A stretch of DNA of 64,000 nucleotides from Helicoverpa zea (GCF_022581195.2 NC_061476.1:1242501-1306500); one strand, 5' to 3'; shown: positions 12,131 to 25,450, counted from the stretch's first letter. The notes: generated by a model not told the origin, from the letters alone. Program-made: numbers and translations.

Positions 12131-12312
12131 TTGATGACGATGTCCTCCTAGCCGATTATTGGCTACGGCAGCTGTTCTCATATAAGGAGATTAGCCAACT
12201 GCTCAGGACATATATAGTACACAAGCATTTGCGCAGTCGCAGGTGCACTCTCGTAGCCCGGTGGGCAATCCGACACGGCCGGAGAGAGATCAGGCCCATG
12301 TAGGACCGACAT
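12131..12312 (-). mobile_element. SINE, 5'-truncated (family of 59547-59910)
   Basis: It starts GATGTCCTCCTAGCCGATTA and runs through ACACAAGCATTTGCGCAGTC, CCGGAGAGAGATCAGG and ATGTAGGACCGACATTT. It includes the tail and body but not the tRNA-like head. Confidence 0.7.
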
Positions 12313-13465
12313 TTGCTCTTAATATATTTAATGATTAGTTGTTAATATATCGAATGCAAGGAACACTAATAAAAATATGTTTTTATTTTCGATCCTATTT
12401 CGAAAAATCACGTTTCCCAAACTATTCCTCATTTGAACCCCTTCAGGTACAAAACTACATTGACCTTCACTTAGACAAAAAAAATATCTGTACCCAGGCT
12501 TACATAAATAACTTATTCTTATCTAGCGTCGGTTCTAGGACTGGGAACAATAAACCTCTGTTCGGATTGTCTGTCTGTCGAAGACGGTATACGTAAAACA
12601 AATCCTTTGGGCTTACTGTCAAAATTTCAGATCTGACAATTTCCAAGTTTTTTTTTTTATTTGGGATTTTGACCAATTTTGTGGTATGAAAAATCTGTGT
12701 AGAATGTCTATCTATCTTGTATATAACATATTTTTTGAGGTTTGTATACATTTTTGTTCCTAGACCGTCTATTATTTTTAGACTTGATTTTATATGGAAT
12801 AATTCCGTCTTTAAAATTGCTTTAGTATTTTTCAGTCAAAAACGGAATTAATAGAATTTACTCAATGTCATTGTCCTCCTCACAATATCTTGAATATTTT
12901 AAAATATAATATATGTTTTTTTAACTTCAAAACTTCTTTTATTTTTATTCTATCACGTACCTAGTAACGTTTTCCTATGTACGATGAATATTCAATCTTG
13001 ATCCATCTCTTTTTACATGAATGAATGAATTGATCAATAATTTGCAATTTTTCTTTCAAAAACCGCCACACAGAGCAAGTCTTTAACAAAATTTTATGAC
13101 ACCCATATAAAAAAAGACACAAAAATATATTTACTTCGTTTTTCTTTCAAATGCCGTCGTTTTATAAACTTTGTGTTTGTAAAAACAAACAGACAAACGG
13201 ACAAACCTATTGATAGTGTTGTTCTTGGCTCAAAACAAAAATTATATATACTAATATATTTTATTTTACAACTACAAAACGTAAAACTTTGAGAAACACT
13301 GCCATCAAGGAAATTACAGTTTATTGATGTAGCTTTGAAAAAAAAAAAAAGTTTTTTTTTTCATTGATCTATAAAACTGGGCTAGAATAAGATGAATAAA
13401 AATAACAGTTGGTACCAAGAATGTTATTTTGTCATAAAAAGTCTGCCGTACTCATTTATCGTTAA

Positions 13466-13660
13466 CTAGCCGTTTTCCCGCGGGTTCACTCTGATCCCGT
13501 GGGTATTAATCCCGTACCGGGATAAAATATAGCCTATGTTACTCGGGAAGAGTGCAGTTTCCGACAGTGAAAGAATTTTTCAAATCGGTTCAGTAGTTTC
13601 AGAGCCTTTTGAGTACAAACAAACAAATAAAAAAAAGTCCTCTACAAGCTTTATATAAAT
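13466..13660 (-). mobile_element. Helitron-like element (Lep1-type)
   Basis: It reads CTAGCCGTTTTCCCGCGGGT, then GGGATAAAATATAGCCTATG and TTCAGTAGTTTCAGAGCC. This is the reverse complement of the family's end, so the element points to the minus strand. Confidence 0.7.
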
Positions 13661-14405
13661 AGGTATCTATAGATAACAGTCTACTGTACTCATTTATCGT
13701 AAAAAAATAGTGAGGTATATATCACCCAACTCACTCATATTGGTGCCCTGTTTTTACCAGATGTCGATGTGTCAATATCTTAGAAAGATCAACCTTTTCA
13801 ACCCAATTAGAGAGTAGTGGCTATTCCAAGATTAGAAACTGTCCTGAAACTGAAGGATGGATAAAAATATTTGTGTTTTACCGCTGTGTTGGTTCTTTTT
13901 CTTGCAAATTGATTTGCGAATAATGCCAGATATGATTTACACATGTAGGTACTGATTCAAACAAGTTGTTTTACATAGGTATAGAATATGATAGACAAAA
14001 AGTAAGTTAAATAGTAAATAGATATAGGGCAAAAGTAGCCTGCAAATAAAGAGTTTACTTAAATTAATTAAATCTTACTGTATCTTTATCGATAAAATTT
14101 TCACAATTCGAACTTCTTTAACTATGGAAGATATATGAAATAAAAAAAAATAGTTTCATATGATTTAAGATAAGAATACCTACCGATTCTCTCTCTATAC
14201 AAAATTTTCGCACTACCAACTAATATTTACCCACAAACATATACTTACGTCATTACTAACCGTTCGTTACCCTGCTACAAGTAACTCCCAGCTGCCAGTT
14301 CAACAGTTTACAGTAAACACTGCAGCTGACAAGTATTGTTGCTGTATTTCAAAATAAACCGACGTTTGGTAAATCCTTAGGGTGCATTCTGAACGAAGAA
14401 TGTTA

Positions 14406-14784
14406 GGGTGCGTCCACATCTGGCGAATGCGCCGCGAATGCGCAGCACGCGAGCCGATCGCGAGCTGTCCGCGAGCTGCGCGCGTGCATTTTTGTTCGTG
14501 CGCCGCTTCTGCGCCGCCCGCGCGCAGCTCGCGCGCGACCTAAGCGCCGCACGCGAGCGGCGCGCGACGTCTGCCATCTTCGATAGTACTGAGCCAATAT
14601 ACGGAACTGTAAGGGCGAGAACTGATCGCGCGCCGCTCGCGCGCTCTATACGAGCCTTGCGTGAGTTGCGGTAAAGAGGCGCACCGAACTATTGCAGTGA
14701 CTGCACGCGCGCAGCTCGCGGACAGCTCGCGATCGGCTCGCGTGCTGCGCATTCGCGGCGCATTCGCCAGATGTGGACGCACCC
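14406..14784. mobile_element. GC-rich MITE with perfect 83-bp terminal inverted repeats
   Basis: The first 83 bases (14406-14488) and the last 83 (14702-14784) are exact reverse complements beginning GGGTGCGTCCACATCTGG. The element is flanked by TTA on both sides (14403-14405 and 14785-14787). A TTA duplication with GGG ends suggests the PIF/Harbinger superfamily. The interior is full of GCGC words and has GC content far above the surroundings. Several open frames cross it on both strands, but they are by-products of the composition. Identical ends argue for recent insertion. Confidence 0.9.
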
Positions 14785-15524
14785 TTATACAAATCTTATA
14801 TTTTTTGGAGTGAAAAAGGAAAGAATGTTTGTGAATTTTAAAAGCTTTTGACAATGACAGAATGCTAGAATGTACAAAGTAATCCTATTATTTTAGCCAT
14901 ATTTCTTTGTTCGTGCGATCTAAATGCACACTTAAATGATCGTGTTTTTTATAATAATGAGATTCCATGTAAAAAATACACAATATTAAACAAAACAAAA
15001 TGATGACGAATGATGAAAATATAGACTTGCCTTAGTGCGAGTGCTAATATTAGCATGTGTTAAAAGTTGCAATTTTGCTATTGATTACCATTCGAACATG
15101 TACTAGTATATCAACACTCAATGAATTTCGCAGACATTTTAGATGTTTTTCACGCAATTTATTAATGTTTACTCGAGCGAGTAGACTATAGAAACATTCG
15201 TTTACTGCCCATCACAGTGCTGCACAACTGTGAAATCTTGCCCTAACAGTCACCCAATGCTAACTTCGTTACATATTATATTAGCAAGTCTATCGGCCTA
15301 ATTCCTGACAAGTACAAGTTTATTTGTAGGTAACACAGATAGCATTTACAAATTATTTACTCTATTATACACTGGCATACGATGCACTGTTTACTTCGCT
15401 TGCACTACATTGCAATATTGTAATCTGTTACGTAGATCACGAGCAATCGTAATGATCTATAAGTTATGTGGTTTCGAAATTTTGCTACTTACAATGTGAG
15501 TACCTGCGATTTTTTATCTAGACT

Positions 15525-15735
15525 TATATATTTACATAGGGGAAAACATTTTTTATTTGTGTGTTTGTAACCTAAAGGCTCCAAAACTACTGTATTGATT
15601 CGAAATATTATTTCTCTGTTTGGAATTACACTATTCACGAGTAAGATAGACTATATTTATGATATAAAATTATTTGAAAGTTTCCATATATTTTTGAGGT
15701 AATACTGTCCTTTTTCCTTATCCCGAGAAAAAAAA
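15525..15735 (+). mobile_element. Degenerate Helitron-like copy
   Basis: TTGTAACCTAAAGGCTCC, then ACTACTGTATTGATTCG and GAGTAAGATAGACTATATTT preserve the family's order of words. The 3' CTAG end is lost. Confidence 0.45.
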
Positions 15736-16160
15736 CTGATTTTCACACACATATTATGTATTTATATATATTTTTTTAGTTTCTTCTCATGCACTGTGAT
15801 CATCAATCTTCCTTTTTTTCCGATTCCGAGACTGAAATTCCTACTCAACCGACTTTACAGCGGACAGCTTCCGCCCTACATTTTTGTCGTACCCTCATGT
15901 CTCGTCACACATATCCTATACAAAATTAAAACATGCAAGAATTTTATACTGGACGACCACAGATGGATAGTAATAGAGATTTTGTTTTATTGACGTTTTG
16001 TGGATTTTCAAATATCTACGAGTATCAGTGTTTAAGGAGATTTTATATGAAGCTTCCAACTGGTATGTGTACTTTTGGAAATGGGAACCCTATGGCTGAG
16101 ATGATGACGATCACTAATGTAAATAAACTAGTTTTCACCCGGATACCTTTTCTTTTTTCC

Positions 16161-16317
16161 GACGTCAAAAATCATCAAATGACCCCTCCCGCTGTGGGTT
16201 AGCAGCGGTGAGGGAGTGTCAGACTCTTACTGACTAAAAACCGTCGTGTTCCGTCATAGCCCTTTTATGTACTATATAGGGTCGCGGTATCTCTTTCGAA
16301 CAACCCGCAGCCCTCAC
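16161..16317. repeat. Dispersed repeat block, copy 2
   Basis: It matches 5457 onward nearly base for base through CTTTCGAACAACCCGCAGCC and then diverges. It is shorter than copy 1. Confidence 0.65.
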
Positions 16318-17344
16318 CCAGATACCTGAAGTAACCGCCATCGTGTAGTAAATTAATACCCATTTGTACCATCAAACAATAACTAGAAGTATACCTGCCA
16401 CCCAACTGAAAAGTAAATAATTGAATGAATTGATTTCACCACCCAAAGGTAGACTGGGAGAATACGGAAAACGTCTAAGGCATTAAGTCCGCCATTGTAC
16501 AAAATTGTGCATAAAGTATTAAACAAATAATGATATGTTTGCTTTAAATTAACGAACGTCTTAGTTAAGTACTCATGCAATAGTTTTTTTTCTGTATTTT
16601 TCTCTGACTACCACCCAGTATTTAACAAGAACTACGGCCATTTTTTTAACATCTCCATAAATCTGCTTCGTCTCACTTTCCAGTTAGATTTCAATAAAAA
16701 TAAATACTTGGCACGAACAACTGACAGTTAGGACATGATAGTTTTATACCACAGCTGGACCACCGCGGCTGTTGTTTTTCAAAATCACGTTAAGACCACC
16801 TAGAACTGAGAATAAATTAGAACTTTGACGATCTTGTTCGAATGGAGTGTCAGTTTCAAAGAATTTGTTAAGACCCCCCAGATAGACTGCACTAAACGGC
16901 CTACTAGGTATTTATTAATCAAATATTCATTTAATTAAAAGCTTATCTTGAAATCCATATGTTTTTTACTGTCGATACCTGAGAGTACCCGTACTGCAAA
17001 CTTTTTGTCGGCCAGTGGATTTTTTTGGGCTCATAAATAAATCAGTGTTAAGATGAATTAGTACGCACACTACAAAGAACAGATATTTAGACGGTATCAG
17101 ACCGACTGAAAACTTGATTGAAATGTGCACAGTACCTTTACCTCTATAGGTCTATGAATTAGGAGCCTGAAACTATATACGTATGCCAATTAAAAGTTTG
17201 CAGTTTGCGAGACGCATGCAAGGAAAGTTGAATAATTATTTTCTTGCAGCACTTATCGTGCAAGTTTCATCTTCAGCCTACTTATTACTTTACTGCTGAC
17301 TAGAAGTATCTTCTCATATAAAGAAGGCATTAGCATTGATTATC

Positions 17345-17515
17345 AGTTGCTTAATTCCGTGTCTCGGCAACTAATCTCTCTCCGGTTATGTCGGATTATC
17401 GTCCCATCGCTTTGAGAATGAGGGAGTAGTGAGTGCACCTGTGTCTGCGTAAATGCTTGTGCACTATAATATGTCCTGCGCAGCTGGTTGATCTCTCGAA
17501 AGACCACACTATACA
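17345..17515 (+). mobile_element. SINE fragment (family of 59547-59910)
   Basis: AATCTCTCTCCGGTTATGTC, GTGAGTGCACCTGTGTCTGC and GTGCACTATAATATGTCCTG match the body. The tRNA-like head and the GAGGACATC tail are missing. Confidence 0.65.
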
Positions 17516-18164
17516 TACATTTCTGGTACATGTTTCCTTTTTAGCATGATATTTTCTTCTCCATTTGTCAATGCATTGTATTTGCTACAAAATTTGCATT
17601 CGTATTTACCTACACCTACCTACACTACATTGCAAGATTATTGAGTCGGTGTAAATGCAAGTGATTGAGTATGAATCAGTGCGTCACGTCGGTAAATCAA
17701 AGTTGTCTAAATAAACATCATAATGTACCATTAAATGGTTTGTTATTGTTATCATACGTGGAAGTATGTCTAGAATAGTTTTAGCTTGGAATTTATTGAT
17801 TTGTCTCGTTTGAGAATAACTTTTCCCTCGATTCTACTTGCAATTTTAGGGAACTCACCAAAAGTGTTCGGATATAAAATATTGTATGACCTTTTGTTTT
17901 TTTTACCTATATCTATCGTTACAATTTTTTTCTTGAAGCTGGTGAACGAGACCTTGTGACTTAAATAACAAAATTAATAGCTAAAAATACGCCAATCCAA
18001 GTGTGAGTTGGACTCACGTGCAGTGTATTCCGTACTGTCTGGAGGAGGTATTTTTTATACCGAAATTGACAGACAAGGATGCGCTAACGCTTACTAACCT
18101 TATGATCGACCGACTACTCCTGTGAACTAAAAACTGATTAAATAAAAAGTTTATTTCTTCCTAA

Positions 18165-18363
18165 AATATTTGATAAATAAAAATGAATTGTTGTTCTTTA
18201 GTCTGATTAAAACTCGAGAACGGCTGGGCCGATTGAGCTGATTGTGGTTTTAAAATGTTTGTCGTAGTCCAGGGTAGGTCTAAACGGTGACCAAATAAGG
18301 AAAAATTGCGAGTAAGATTTTATTTTAATAATTAGGCGGTACGAAGTTCGCCGGGTCAGCTAG
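18165..18363 (+). mobile_element. Helitron-like element, 'GAACGGCTGGGCCG' subfamily
   Basis: It contains ATGAATTGTTGTTC, AAACTCGAGAACGGCTGGGC and ends ACGAAGTTCGCCGGGTCAGC then TAG|T. A second member of this subfamily lies at 32829-32973. This copy has about 50 extra bases before the end. Confidence 0.7.
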
Positions 18364-19173
18364 TATTTGATAATTCTATAGTATAAGAAGTCAGAGGTTA
18401 ATGAAAGTCAGTTATAACTAAAGTCCTCCCACATATCTGACGTCTATTACAAGATAATGGTCGGCTTCCGCAGATGATGACGTCATGACAGGAACGCCGG
18501 TCGGAGTGCACTTGCTGGAAAGAAATGTGGGCCAGCTTGGAGTATTTTATTTTTGTGTCATTTTATTGAAATTAAGGTGTAATGGAATGGTGTAGTAACA
18601 ACGCTATTATTTACAATGACATTCAGCAAGCGTGGTGATCAATTTACATTCATTTTCTGTATCAGATTAGTCTGCAAGCTGTGCCCTGCAGTAGAACCAC
18701 AAAAAAACAGTTTGTCTTCAAATATTCAAACTCAATATCCCTTTTACTAGTAATTAACTAAATAGTATCTCAGTAAACAAAACAGCGTGTAATCTGACTC
18801 ACACGCGATGATACACAGACAGACTTACCTACTTATTTATACTAGATGCGCTCCCAAATCGGGCCTGCAACGTTTTACGTACATAAACAAATTCTCTCAG
18901 AACAATATGCTTTTGTTTACAATTGAAAAAAACTATACCGGGTGAGAAATGTATTGCGTCAAAAGGTTCCGTAGGTGTTTTGATAATTAAAGTCTGCGTC
19001 AGACTTTGAAAAGTTGTTTTAAAACGTCAGCAAGTGTACTCCCACTTTTTTGGCAGTTATGCTAGGTTCGGGAGTTTTAATCTATTGATCTGTGGCTTTG
19101 TTCGCGTTTAGTTTAAAAGTTTTGCTATTTAATCAGTACATCCACTATGTATACCTACCTAGTAGTTATTTTC

Positions 19174-19275
19174 AAAGTCAAAGTCAAATTTTTTTTATTT
19201 CAAATTGGCCTTTGCAGGCTCATATGAAACGTCACACTAGTTGCACGGTTCCAAAAAGTTGGTCTCAATTACCTT
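19174..19275 (-). mobile_element. LINE 3' end with TTTGAC tail
   Basis: The reverse strand reads TTTTTGGAACCGTGCAACTA, GCCTGCAAAGGCCAATTTG and a tail of TTTGACTTTGACTTTG. A sister copy in the other orientation lies at 57600-57735. Only the 3' UTR is left. Confidence 0.6.
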
Positions 19276-19914
19276 TGTGCCGTTTTGAAATCATTCTGTC
19301 TGTGTAATATCTGGTACGTATCCCATGTTTTTTTTAATATTTTGGTAGTTGACCACCTGTTATTTTTCATTGGGGCAGATAAACATACTTTAGTATGAAT
19401 TGGACCAAAATGAAATCAGCGACAATTATAATTTGTTCCATTATTTCACTACAGAACTCTAAATATCGTAAACACTAAACATGGCATCTTCCAGTTCTGC
19501 GAATTTTTAAGATATTTAACTGGAAACCATTATATTATCGACTTCACCTTTGAAGTTATTCATATACTTCACAGATCTATCTTTATCCACATAGTGTAGG
19601 AGGTATGGCGATGTTAATTCCTATACTTATATGGAGATCAAAAGAATGCTAGAATTGTTTTGCTTTGGAAATATTTTTAGCTTTTATGATACAGGCTGTA
19701 TTCTAAAACAAGACCTCTCTAAGAAATGATAAACAGTCTTTTCTCTGCATCTTTGTTGAAAAAAATAATATGTACCTGTTACAGAACAATAACATCAGCA
19801 AACTTTTCTGCAAGTTTCAAACTTTCTCCATACGATATTTCATGCTTTTTGATTTATTTGTTTTTACAATAACCTTAAGGTTAACGACGCCCACTACGTA
19901 TTTTTTCCGTGCCT

Positions 19915-20085
19915 CGAAGAGCACGTTAAGCTATCGATCTTCTGCCTGATCTCTCTCCAGTGGGGTGAGATTGACCTCCCATCGGGTCATAAGAGTGAAG
20001 GAATAGAGAGTGCATCTGCGTCTGCGCTTGCTCTGGTGCACTGTAAAGTCTAATGCACCTGATCTTCTTCAAGAACAGCCCCCAT
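19915..20085 (+). mobile_element. Diverged SINE fragment (family of 59547-59910)
   Basis: CCTGATCTCTCTCCAGTGGG, CATCGGGTCATAAGAGTGAA and GAGAGTGCATCTGCGTCTGC follow the body of the family. Head and tail are not recognisable. Confidence 0.6.
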
Positions 20086-21510
20086 GTATTAAAGTCGGGC
20101 TAGACGCCATTACTATTCCTTATTATTTGCTTTAGACTTTCCTCTCAAACCAGTTCCATAGAACTATCATAATGCTAGTGTAATATCTCTAAGAACAAGT
20201 CGTTTTATATCCGTAGGCCTCCAAAACTCCTAATTCCTATTTCCGTTTCCGCAACACCGATCGTGTCAAACGTTGGCAATGAAACACGACAGTTATCTTC
20301 ACTTTTCAGCACCCTGTATAAACATACACCCGTAACGATTACTCTTGCAAGTAATTAAAATTCTTCATACGACGAAATACTTCCCCTTGATAAATAAACT
20401 AAGAAAAGCATTATTCCGTAATGACGTAAATTGAATTTTGTACAAAACATTTTCAACTCTATGTAGCAAGCAATAGAGTTGGGTTTTGCTTGTATGTGAT
20501 AGGGCGTTAAAGACCTTGTGGAATCGTGTGTGTAATGAAAACATATGGTCCTGTATTTTGCGCGTTTCTGCTTGTATTATTGTTTTATAGTGAAATTGTT
20601 TTACATGTGTTTCGAGTTGTGACTGCTGTTTTGGTATTGATTGGAATAATTATTTGATTGGTACAAAGTTGGGATTATGAAAGGAGCGACGGTAATTTTC
20701 TTGCGCCTTTCACGGGGCTGGATTTTATTTATATGTACTTAATGTAGTGTTACATTTTTTATTATCACAGTTATTTACCAGACAATAGAATGAGTGCGAA
20801 ATAAATATGAACTTTCATGCTGAAATTTTATTTCGTCTGACTTACACGAGGATGTTTTTTTTACATTTATTTGATACGTACGTATTTGTATTGTGCGATT
20901 GACAACTGTCAGTTTTCCATAGCCCATAGTTAGAATAGAATAGAATAGAATTTATTTCCTTTTTAAATACAGTATACCAGTACAATATTTCTTATTCTCT
21001 AAGTTCTTAATTAAAACGGTTCTCTAAGTTCTTTTCGCAGTGATTGACAGCCACTGTGAATTGCACTAAAAATGGTCAGTCCATACCTGTCTGATTACCT
21101 ACCTAAATTGTCCAAGCAAATAATAACAAAATAAAATAATTGTCAATCCCCGCCATACCCCATTCAATTTAACGATATCAATACCATAAAGACAAATGAT
21201 CGAAGTTGCACAGTTGGCGCCAGATTCGCACAAGATGGCCGCCGACCATAGAGTTTCCCGCCTAATTGCAATACTTCGGGAATTCTGTCAGGATTATTAA
21301 TTACTTTATATGCCTGTTTTGTGTAATTGTTTTTTTTGGGTTTAGCTGTACTTATTGAAAGCTGTCTGTCTTTATTTAGATAAAACGAAGACTATGGCGT
21401 AGTAGTTAGGTAAAGGTATTTATTCCCATAGATGACGTCGTGTAGGACCTACAAGTTTTTTTAATCAGTCAACATACAATTACGTATTTTAATAATTTAT
21501 TCAAGACTAA

Positions 21511-21801
21511 AGTCGTGGTGGCCTAGTGGGTAAAGAACCATCCTCTCGAGTAAGAGGGCGCGGGTTCGATTCCAGGTCAGGCAAGTACCAATGCAACTTT
21601 TCTAAGTTTGTATGTACTTTCTAAGTATATCTTGGACACCAATGGCTGATAAAAAGGTGAAGGAAAACATCTTGAGGAAACCTGGACTGTAAAGTCTGAA
21701 ATCACCAACCCGCATTGAGCAAGCGTGGTGATTAATGCTCAATCCTTCTCCGTGTGAGAGGAGGCCGCAGCCCAGCAGTGGGACGATAAAAAAAAAAAAA
21801 A
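21511..21801 (+). mobile_element. Full-length tRNA-derived SINE, type-2 tail
   Basis: The head GTGGTGGCCTAGTGGGTAAA (box A-like) and GGTTCGATTCC (box B) are the two internal RNA polymerase III promoter boxes. The body word AACTTTTCTAAGTTTGTATG follows, then the tail GTGTGAGAGGAGGCCGCAGC and GTGGGACGAT with a poly(A) run ending at 21801. The best-preserved type-2 copy in the window. Confidence 0.85.
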
Positions 21802-21818
21802 GGCTGTAACATTCAAGA

Positions 21819-21945
21819 CTAGCTGTTTTCCCGCGGTTTCATCCGCGTCCCATGTAGCTACTGCCGAGCAGGGATAAAATATAGTCTATGTTATCTATCA
21901 AATCGGCTTAGTAGTTTCGGAGCCTTTAGGGTACAAACATTATTA
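21819..21945 (-). mobile_element. Helitron-like element
   Basis: It starts A|CTAGCTGTTTTCCCGCGG and continues CAGGGATAAAATATAGTCTA and TTTCGGAGCCTTTAGGGTAC. It lies 17 bases after the SINE poly(A), an example of element clustering. Confidence 0.65.
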
Positions 21946-23136
21946 TTATACTTAGAATAGCTTTTTATAATAGTGTCCGTTCGGCTTCAGGTTATACAAA
22001 CAATATTACAAATACATAAATGCATTACATTATCACTATCACGGAACTCCTAAGCCATACTTTTCTTAATTCCACTCTATTTACAAAGGTACAAACAATC
22101 CCACGCCAGTAGTAAAAGCGCATTAGCGGAAATATGCGTCTAAGAGGCGTGAAGACGAAACACTATCAAAACATCAACGGCTATGCACGTCTGTGGTGGA
22201 TCTGTCTTCGCCGACATATTGCGGGAGTTGGTAGCAGATTTTTTAGTATTTTTCGAAGAAGTAGATGTTTTTCTAATGTCTTGATATCATTTTCCTGTCT
22301 GGCTGTTTTCTACACAAAAAAAAAGATAGAAAAAACTTCCAGCAACATGACAAAACTTAGAAATCTTTGTAATATTATAAGAAACCATATCAACAAGCAA
22401 CCCTTGTTTATTTGTAAGAAAACTCCAGAAATGATTACCAGTTTAGGTCAATTTTACACCATTTTATTAGCGATCTTACTTTGTATATGAAATTAATTCG
22501 ATTGTAAATTTATTTCCTACAGGTATTTTGCCACAATAAATATGGGTATATTTCGTATCTTTGTGATTTTGCTTTTCTCGGAAATCAAATTGCAAACTTC
22601 TCTTTCCTTAACGATTGCCTACGTAGGTATTAAAGATCTATCAATGACAGCTGCTACCAATATATTATGAATGATTTATACCAGACGGTAGCGGGCAAAA
22701 GCCGAATTACATATTTTTGCATAAAACATATTTACCTACAAATTAATTTATTTTATAGATTTTATTTATGTAAATGCCTTTGTCGATAAATGGGCTATCT
22801 AACGGTGAAAGTTTTTTTTTTAATGGGACCAGAAGGTAGTTTTTAAGATAAGCGAGCTAAAATTTTTTTTTGCTTGTAAAGGTATACCTAGTTAAGGATA
22901 GACCTAGTTAAAAAATTACAAGAATTTTTTATGATGAAATTTTGTAAAGAATGGTCATCGACGAACGAACGAATGATAAGTATAACTCAAATTATGCCAT
23001 GAGCAAACCATGGCAAAAGTTAAGATAGACCGACAAAAAGAACATATTTTTGCAAACTAAGACTTTCCCACAAAATATAAAAAGAAAAACCCACACCTAC
23101 CAAAATAGTTATTTAATCATTTGCTTTTATACAAGA

Positions 23137-23320
23137 CTAGCTTCCGCCAGCGGCTTCGCCCGCGTGGTGTCTTGATAAAAAGTAGCCTATGTGTTAATCC
23201 AGGGTATCACCTATCTACATACCAAGTTTCAATCAAATCGGTCCAGCCATTTTTGCGTGATTGAATAACAAACATACATCCATACATTCTCACAAACTTT
23301 CACATTTATAAGTGGGATAA
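23137..23320 (-). mobile_element. Helitron-like element
   Basis: CTAGCTTCCGCCAGCGGCTT is followed by AAGTTTCAATCAAATCGGTC and CACAAACTTTCACATTTATA. The last is the reverse of the family's TATAAATGTGAAAG start. Confidence 0.7.
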
Positions 23321-24512
23321 AGTATAAACAACATAGCGGCATCGGATATACATGTTTATACAAAACGCACACAGACGCATTTTATTTGTGAGTTTAACAA
23401 CTATTAACAAAATGTATATTGCTTGTAATTGGACAAATTATTTGTAATACATTTTGAGCAAATGGCCTATATATTTCGGTTTGTGAGTGTAGAAAGATTT
23501 TATTATAAACATGATAGCGGAAGGTATTTGAAAATGCTTCTTATAATATTATATCATGTACCTACAGTTTCGCCAATTAACTTTGCAATTCTGAAGTTAG
23601 CTATTGACTCCTTGCGCATTTGTTTAAACAAATATTGTTGAAAAGCTTTGTTTGTCCGAAGTTGGCTACTATTGACTCCACAATAATCATCAAACACATA
23701 CTGCATAAAATGGCTAACTTGATAATTGTAAAGTGTTGTGGTCCAATTATAAGACGAAATTTTAACTAACATTTTCTTACCTACATTTACGTTATATAGC
23801 AATATAATACATAGGAAAAACTTTTTCTTTACATTGTGAAGGATAGTTTTCAACATTTTCAAATTAACTCCCTCAAACATAATTCATGAACAAATTACCT
23901 ATGAAATATGAAGCTATGACCCATTTACTAAAAACAAAAAACGCATAAACCGTTCTATTTTCAAATCCAACAATAATCAAGGTAACACTGAAATATCAAT
24001 TGTTTACACAAAAGAGCACCAAAATGAAAGAATTAGCACCCAATTTATCAATCATCAGCGCACGATACTCTATTTCCCATCTATTATAATAAAAAGAAAA
24101 CATATCAACATTGAAAAATAAGTTTTTGGGCCATAAATTTATGGGTGCGAAAATTATTGCATGCAAGCCCACGTAGGTGTCAGTTTTGAAAAATCTGTGT
24201 TTTATGATTGTAATAAAGAATGGAAAATATTAGTTATTGTGTGAATAGTATCGGGATAATATTAGACCAGGTTATTGCTTGCGTCAAATAATTTGAGCTA
24301 TTCATGTTTGTTTGCATCCTGTGTATAGAATTTGAAAGGTGCGAAGACAGACAAACTGATTTCTTTTTGTATTTGTGAATATTGGCATATAAAAGAAAGT
24401 AAATTGATACTATTTATTGGGCATTTTAAAGTACTGTTTTTTGCTGAGGATTAAGTGCAAATTTGACTTCAATATGTGTTGGTAAAGTAATAGATTAGGT
24501 ATTTTTTTATAA

Positions 24513-24655
24513 ATAGCTGTTTTCCCGCAGTTTCACCCGTGGAAACTACTGCCCGTGCCGGGATAAAATATAGCCTATGTTCTCTTGAAGAGCTTTCGAA
24601 CAGTAGAATTTTTCAAATCGTTTCAGTAATGTGAGGTACAAATAAACTTTCCTCT
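24513..24655 (-). mobile_element. Helitron-like fragment
   Basis: TAGCTGTTTTCCCGCAGTTT, CCGGGATAAAATATAGCCTA and TTTCAAATCGTTTCAGTAAT match the family. The left CTAG is reduced to ATAG. Confidence 0.6.
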
Positions 24656-25174
24656 TTATTGTATGAGGATCTTAATGCTAGACAACAAATGGCGGACTCA
24701 ATTTACAATTGACAAGAGCTCTTTTTGAATTTCACCAACAGCGCAGTGAACAAGTTATTTGGGAAATACTAAACTTAGGTTGGAGATGGGAGACCAAAAT
24801 TGAATGCTTACAGCAACTATGTTCTCTTAGCTTCTTGATTCCCAAGAATACCAGAATTTCCAAGTCATATCAACATTAGTGACAAAGTCTAAACTCGTAC
24901 CCAAATTCTGATTTCAACACATAATTGTCGTCTAACGAGTTTCAAGAACAATTCTCAGTTGATTATGCCATTAACGCGTTTATGCGTTTGCGACTGAAAT
25001 TAAATTCAGATTCCGTGTGTTTTAGTTAGTTTTCAAAGCATTCTAGGCTTCAGTGCTAAAGTCGTTAACACTATAATTACGTGCTTCATAAAACTATTAC
25101 ATGTTGACAAGTATTTCCTGCAGTTTCTACAGTGATTTATTTATAAATCTTGAGTTTCGTCAAGTCATCAAATT

Positions 25175-25350
25175 CTGACCTATCTTGTTGGGGTCGGCTC
25201 TCAGTGGTCGTATGCAGCTGAGTACCAGTATCTTACAAGGAGCGATTACCTATCTGACTTCTTCAACCTAGTTACCCGGGCAACACGATACCCTTAGAAT
25301 AACTGGCTTCTTTTCGTATGATCGCCAAAGATATTTAAATGACAGATGAG
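25175..25350 (-). mobile_element. Diverged SINE tail fragment (type 1)
   Basis: TGTTGGGGTCGGCTCTCAGT, CAGCTGAGTACCAGTATC and CAGTTACCCGGG-like words are the reverse of the type-1 tail seen complete at 29508-29910. Confidence 0.6.
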
Positions 25351-25450
25351 ACCCATCAATATAATTGGTCATGACACAGGCTCACTGCTAAATAATCTAG
25401 ACACGGAATTATTTTGTAAAGATCTCTTTTTTAAATAACTTGTTACAACC

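Noticed and set aside
14377..14854. Several Ala/Arg-rich open frames on both strands
   Set aside because: They follow the GC-rich palindromic MITE; overlapping frames on both strands are caused by composition.
18477..18484. TGACGTCA palindrome (CRE)
   Set aside because: A single 8-bp motif with no supporting promoter features.
22134..22490. 118-codon open frame on the + strand
   Set aside because: No recognisable domain, many low-information residues, located inside the presumed Shal intron between repeats, no promoter or splice context. Chance length in AT-rich DNA.
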